From assembly GCA_002167285.1 (NCBI GenBank), contig NHDG01000087.1, forward strand, positions 1 to 36,677: a stretch of 36,677 bases of DNA, written 5' to 3'. The translations under genes were made by a program, and so were the position numbers. Source of the stretch: Planctomycetia bacterium TMED53. GTDB lineage: Bacteria; Planctomycetota; UBA8108; UBA1146. The notes beneath the pieces are model-generated. The model ran no database searches. It saw only the letters and a list, made by a program, of their open reading frames with translations, and was not told the origin of the DNA. Positions 35,309 through 36,677 of the stretch are shown here, piece after piece; the stretch's first letter is position 1; every line of letters starts with the position of its first letter.

Positions 35309-36318
35309 TGAACCAACACAGCGAATCCCCCACTACCCCTACCCCTTTAGAAGGCCCGATCGGCGTCGTTGGTGGAGGTGCTGTGGGTGGATGGTTGGCC
35401 ACCCAAATGAAAAACCATGGTTGGGATGTTTCGCTTTTGCTGAGACCGAATACAGCTGGGTATCCTGAAGCGATCGATTACCAGGTTTCAGGGGTGGGGT
35501 TTGGTGATTTGCGCGAGACCATCCCTTGCGCTGCTGCTGATGCTTCCGGAGAGCCTCTTCGATGGCTCTTTTTGGCTCTCAAGGCGGGAGACATGGAGCA
35601 GGCAGCACATCAACTGGCACACAGAATTAACTCCGACACACGGTTAGTGTTTCCTGGTAACGGCCTCGATCTCACAGCTCCCTTCGCCACCCTTGCAAGT
35701 GATCGCTTTTTGGTAGCGAGCACCACCTACGGGCTCTTTAGGGAATCACGCACACAGATCAGCGTGCGGGGTGCCGCTGGAGAGATCAGCGTTGGTCCCG
35801 ATAGCTCTTATGCCTCTAGCTCTTATCCCTCAGCGGCAGAAGATGCCCGTCATTTAACGGCGGCGTTGCAAGCCCTGGGTTTACGGACGCGCCAGGTGGC
35901 CAGCGGGTCGGCGGTGATGTGGCAGAAAGCGATCCTTAGCGCGGGTCTCAATCCAGTGTGTGCCTTGCTCGGTATCGAAAATGGCCAGCTTCCCGCAAGC
36001 GAAGGTTTTCCCTTGGCTCTCGAAGCGAGCAGTGAAGCGATAAAAGTTGCTTCCGCTGAAGGCCTCGACATGTCGTCGATGTCATCACCGGTGGTGATCG
36101 AAACCTCTCTGAAGGAATTGTGCGAAAAGACAGCGACCAATCGGTGTTCGATGCTCCAGGATCTCGATTCAGGGGAGAGCACAGAGGTCAATTGGATCAG
36201 TGGAGTAGTGGTACGGTTGGGGAAAAAAAACAATATCCCCACCCCGGTAAACCAATTGCTCCTCGACATGGTTAAGGGCGTCTCAGTTGGGACACTTTCG
36301 CCAGTAAGTTTGAACTAA
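35308..36318 (+). CDS. panE: 2-dehydropantoate 2-reductase (ketopantoate reductase)
   Basis: PanE reduces ketopantoate to pantoate with NADPH, the next step after PanB. The 336-aa protein starts with a short Pro/Thr-rich leader, then the nucleotide-binding GVVGGGAVGGWLA (19-31). In the C-terminal helical domain the catalytic Lys lies in WQKAILSAGLNPVCALLG. The Asn that usually follows it by four residues is Ser here, while the later Asn-Pro is kept. The gene begins on the last base of panB. Identification is firm by fold and context; activity is likely but that substitution deserves note. Confidence 0.88.
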   Translation: MNQHSESPTTPTPLEGPIGVVGGGAVGGWLATQMKNHGWDVSLLLRPNTAGYPEAIDYQVSGVGFGDLRETIPCAAADASGEPLRWLFLALKAGDMEQAAHQLAHRINSDTRLVFPGNGLDLTAPFATLASDRFLVASTTYGLFRESRTQISVRGAAGEISVGPDSSYASSSYPSAAEDARHLTAALQALGLRTRQVASGSAVMWQKAILSAGLNPVCALLGIENGQLPASEGFPLALEASSEAIKVASAEGLDMSSMSSPVVIETSLKELCEKTATNRCSMLQDLDSGESTEVNWISGVVVRLGKKNNIPTPVNQLLLDMVKGVSVGTLSPVSLN

Positions 36319-36360
36319 AAACCGGAGCCTGTGAGCCCGGGTGACATGGAGAACGACAAG

Positions 36361-36677
36361 ATGAGCCAGGATTCAAGCATCCTTCCCCTTTCTCTCGAAG
36401 AAGAGATGAAGGGCTCCTATCTGACCTACGCCATGAGCGTCATCATCCAGCGTGCTTTGCCCGATGTGAGAGATGGACTCAAGCCATCTCAGCGTCGAAT
36501 CCTTGTGGCGATGAATGACCTGAATCTCGGTCCGCGCTCCAAGCACAGGAAGTGCGCCAAGGTTGCTGGTGACACCTCGGGTAACTATCACCCTCACGGT
36601 GAATCGGTGATCTATCCGACTTTGGTTCGAATGGCTCAGCCCTTCAACATGCGCCAAACTATGGTCGATGGGCAGGG
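36361..36677 (+). CDS. gyrA: DNA gyrase subunit A, N-terminal part (cut by window edge)
   Basis: The visible 105 residues contain [20 protein letters not shown], then [26 protein letters not shown] and [12 protein letters not shown], the winged-helix start of GyrA/ParC. The active-site Tyr lies beyond the window. The quinolone region reads [11 protein letters not shown]: the Ser is present, but Pro stands at the place of E. coli Asp87. I chose the ATG at 36361, with GGAG 9 nt upstream; ATG 36346 and GTG 36331 are in frame and possible. Pairing with gyrB nearby supports gyrA over parC. Confidence 0.93.
   Translation, partial: MSQDSSILPLSLEEEMKGSYLTYAMSVIIQRALPDVRDGLKPSQRRILVAMNDLNLGPRSKHRKCAKVAGDTSGNYHPHGESVIYPTLVRMAQPFNMRQTMVDGQ

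Overview
The window holds about 36.7 kb of a chromosome close to the replication origin (dnaA, dnaN, a DciA-type helicase loader, gyrB, start of gyrA). Several features suggest a planctomycete-like bacterium: a secreted PDZ/HEAT-repeat protein of the DUF6288 type, the wording of DnaN and GyrA, dnaN-dciA-gyrB without recF, and many stand-alone signalling proteins. This placement is inferred from remembered family resemblance and was not tested by a search. Left-hand genes look moderately GC-rich; the dnaA-gyrB part is visibly more AT-rich.

Layout. 1-7204 (minus strand) is a translation and cell-wall housekeeping block. In transcription order it is rpmE (L31 with a long Ala/Glu tail), prfA, prmC, murA, ffh, an intrinsic terminator, then rpsP, trmD and rplS (cut by the window edge). 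7498-9078 (plus) is an FHA-GAF-adenylate cyclase. 9088-12626 (minus) is the tig-clpP-clpX proteostasis operon. 12945-15669 (minus) is an overlapping pair: a cytokinin-dehydrogenase-like flavoprotein and a VOC/SRPBCC two-domain protein. Then come tRNA-Gly(GCC), a STAS/receiver-like/HATPase partner-switching protein (minus), a FabZ-like dehydratase and the DUF6288 protein (both plus).

20547-27896 looks like one metal-responsive locus. A three-gene ABC transporter operon (ATPase plus two multi-TM permeases, joined by 4-nt overlaps) is followed by a Fur-family regulator and a MerC-like membrane protein. Converging on them is a minus-strand pair, a COG0523/CobW metallochaperone GTPase and an FAD/NAD(P) oxidoreductase (ATGA overlap). 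The ABC operon and the COG0523 operon each begin with the same operator-promoter layout: a -35 box, 5 nt, a 16-bp TGATAAT-type palindrome, and a TATCAT -10 box overlapping the palindrome. The two sites face outward at the two ends of the locus. This is the most interesting system in the window.

27988-36677 contains tRNA-Ser(GCT), a 383-bp gap with a foldable RNA-like segment and an inverted repeat, dnaA, a 647-bp AT-rich gap that is a candidate oriC, dnaN, dciA, gyrB, panB, panE (pantothenate synthesis) and the start of gyrA.

No CRISPR array, insertion sequence, phage gene or 16S/23S rRNA gene was seen.
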